Part shown: positions 5,130 through 5,388 of the stretch, one piece after another
Position numbering within the stretch: position 1 is the stretch's first letter
Layout of the letters: each line of letters opens with the position of its first letter
Source: Acholeplasmataceae bacterium
GTDB lineage: Bacteria; Bacillota_I; Bacilli_A; Acholeplasmatales; Acholeplasmataceae
Direction: 5' to 3'
DNA: 5,388 nucleotides
NCBI GenBank assembly: GCA_003518475.1
Contig: DOYO01000068.1
Span: 1 to 5,388 of the forward strand
Position numbers and translations under genes: made by a program
The notes under the pieces: model-generated
Told to the model about the DNA's origin: nothing
The model's database searches: none
What the model saw: the letters and a program-made list of their open reading frames with translations, nothing else

Positions 5130-5388
5130 GAATGGTTTTGAACCAACAGATGCAATTAAGGCTTATGCAGAAAAGAGATTCAACAAAGTCATTTCATTTT
5201 TCGGACCTGATGTTCTCACTGAGGTCAGAGTGCTTTGCAAGGTATACAAGGACCACCACAAAATTGAAGTGACCATTCCAGCAAAAGGAACAGTCCTTCG
5301 TGCGGAAGTATCTGATCAAGATATGTATGCGGCAATTGATAAAGCGAATGACAAACTGATTGCACAAATCAGAAGACATAAGGACAAA
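5107..5388 (+). CDS. hpf: Ribosome hibernation-promoting factor HPF (partial, runs off window)
   Basis: This frame is open from the ATG at 5107 to the window end (94 codons, no stop). The translation starts MKFEVVGKNGFEPTDAIKAY and continues with KRFNKVISFF, KVYKDHHKIEVTIPAKG, LRAEVSDQDMYAAIDKANDKL and IRRHKDK. This is the HPF/YfiA ribosome-binding domain, including the 'KVEVTI', 'LRAE....DMYAAID' and 'QIRRHK' blocks. In this family it binds the 30S decoding centre and silences ribosomes. The long form of Bacillota adds a linker and a C-terminal dimerisation domain that builds 100S particles. Because the frame continues to the edge past the end of the N-terminal domain, short and long forms cannot be told apart. 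GGAG at 5096-5099 lies 7 bases before the start, inside the upstream gene, and the two genes overlap by 23 bases in different frames. I found no convincing separate promoter, so it is probably cotranscribed with the EF-G paralogue. Confidence 0.96.
   Translation, partial: MKFEVVGKNGFEPTDAIKAYAEKRFNKVISFFGPDVLTEVRVLCKVYKDHHKIEVTIPAKGTVLRAEVSDQDMYAAIDKANDKLIAQIRRHKDK

Noticed and set aside
1..5388. CRISPR array, insertion sequence, tRNA/rRNA gene or phage module
   Set aside because: No direct repeat array, transposase, terminal inverted repeats or tRNA-like fold was seen. Nearly all of the window is accounted for by conserved coding genes and short spacers.

Overview
The window looks like a chromosomal stretch from a low-GC Gram-positive-type bacterium, either Bacillota or a relative on the walled-to-Mollicutes boundary (Erysipelotrichia-, Izemoplasma- or Acholeplasma-like). 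The evidence is strong AGGAGG ribosome binding sites, tightly packed genes, moderate-to-low GC by eye, and an Enterococcus-like V-type ATPase arrangement with subunits in the order A-B-D. Tryptophan is read from TGG, all complete genes end in TAA or TAG, and no in-frame TGA is used, so nothing points to the Mycoplasma genetic code. The genus cannot be fixed from this sequence alone.

Bases 1-2224 are the 3' end of a V/A-type ATPase operon: the last 45 codons of catalytic subunit A, the complete non-catalytic subunit B and the complete central-stalk subunit D. B and D overlap by 8 bases. The operon ends in a hairpin at 2232-2268 that also ends a convergent gene, yidD (2246-2503, minus strand), which encodes a small YidC/Sec-associated insertion factor. 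Between yidD and the next operon lie 134 bases holding two back-to-back promoters.

The second plus-strand operon starts with a five-domain EF-G paralogue (2638-4695). Its switch regions diverge from housekeeping EF-G: Ser replaces the G2 Thr, and Ser replaces the catalytic His after the DxPG motif. It is followed by a 130-residue protein with a four-cysteine zinc knuckle (4737-5129). That protein sits where many Bacilli carry comFC and looks like a ComFC stripped of its phosphoribosyltransferase part. Last comes hpf, the ribosome hibernation factor, which overlaps the zinc gene by 23 bases and runs off the window end. The EF-G paralogue and HPF both act on the ribosome, so an inferred theme is translation under stress or starvation.

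The two most interesting signals are (i) the altered GTPase centre of the EF-G paralogue and (ii) a two-tier hairpin at 4701-4736. This hairpin buries the whole Shine-Dalgarno sequence of the zinc-knuckle gene and begins 5 bases after the EF-G stop codon, the geometry of a translational-coupling or RNA-switch element.
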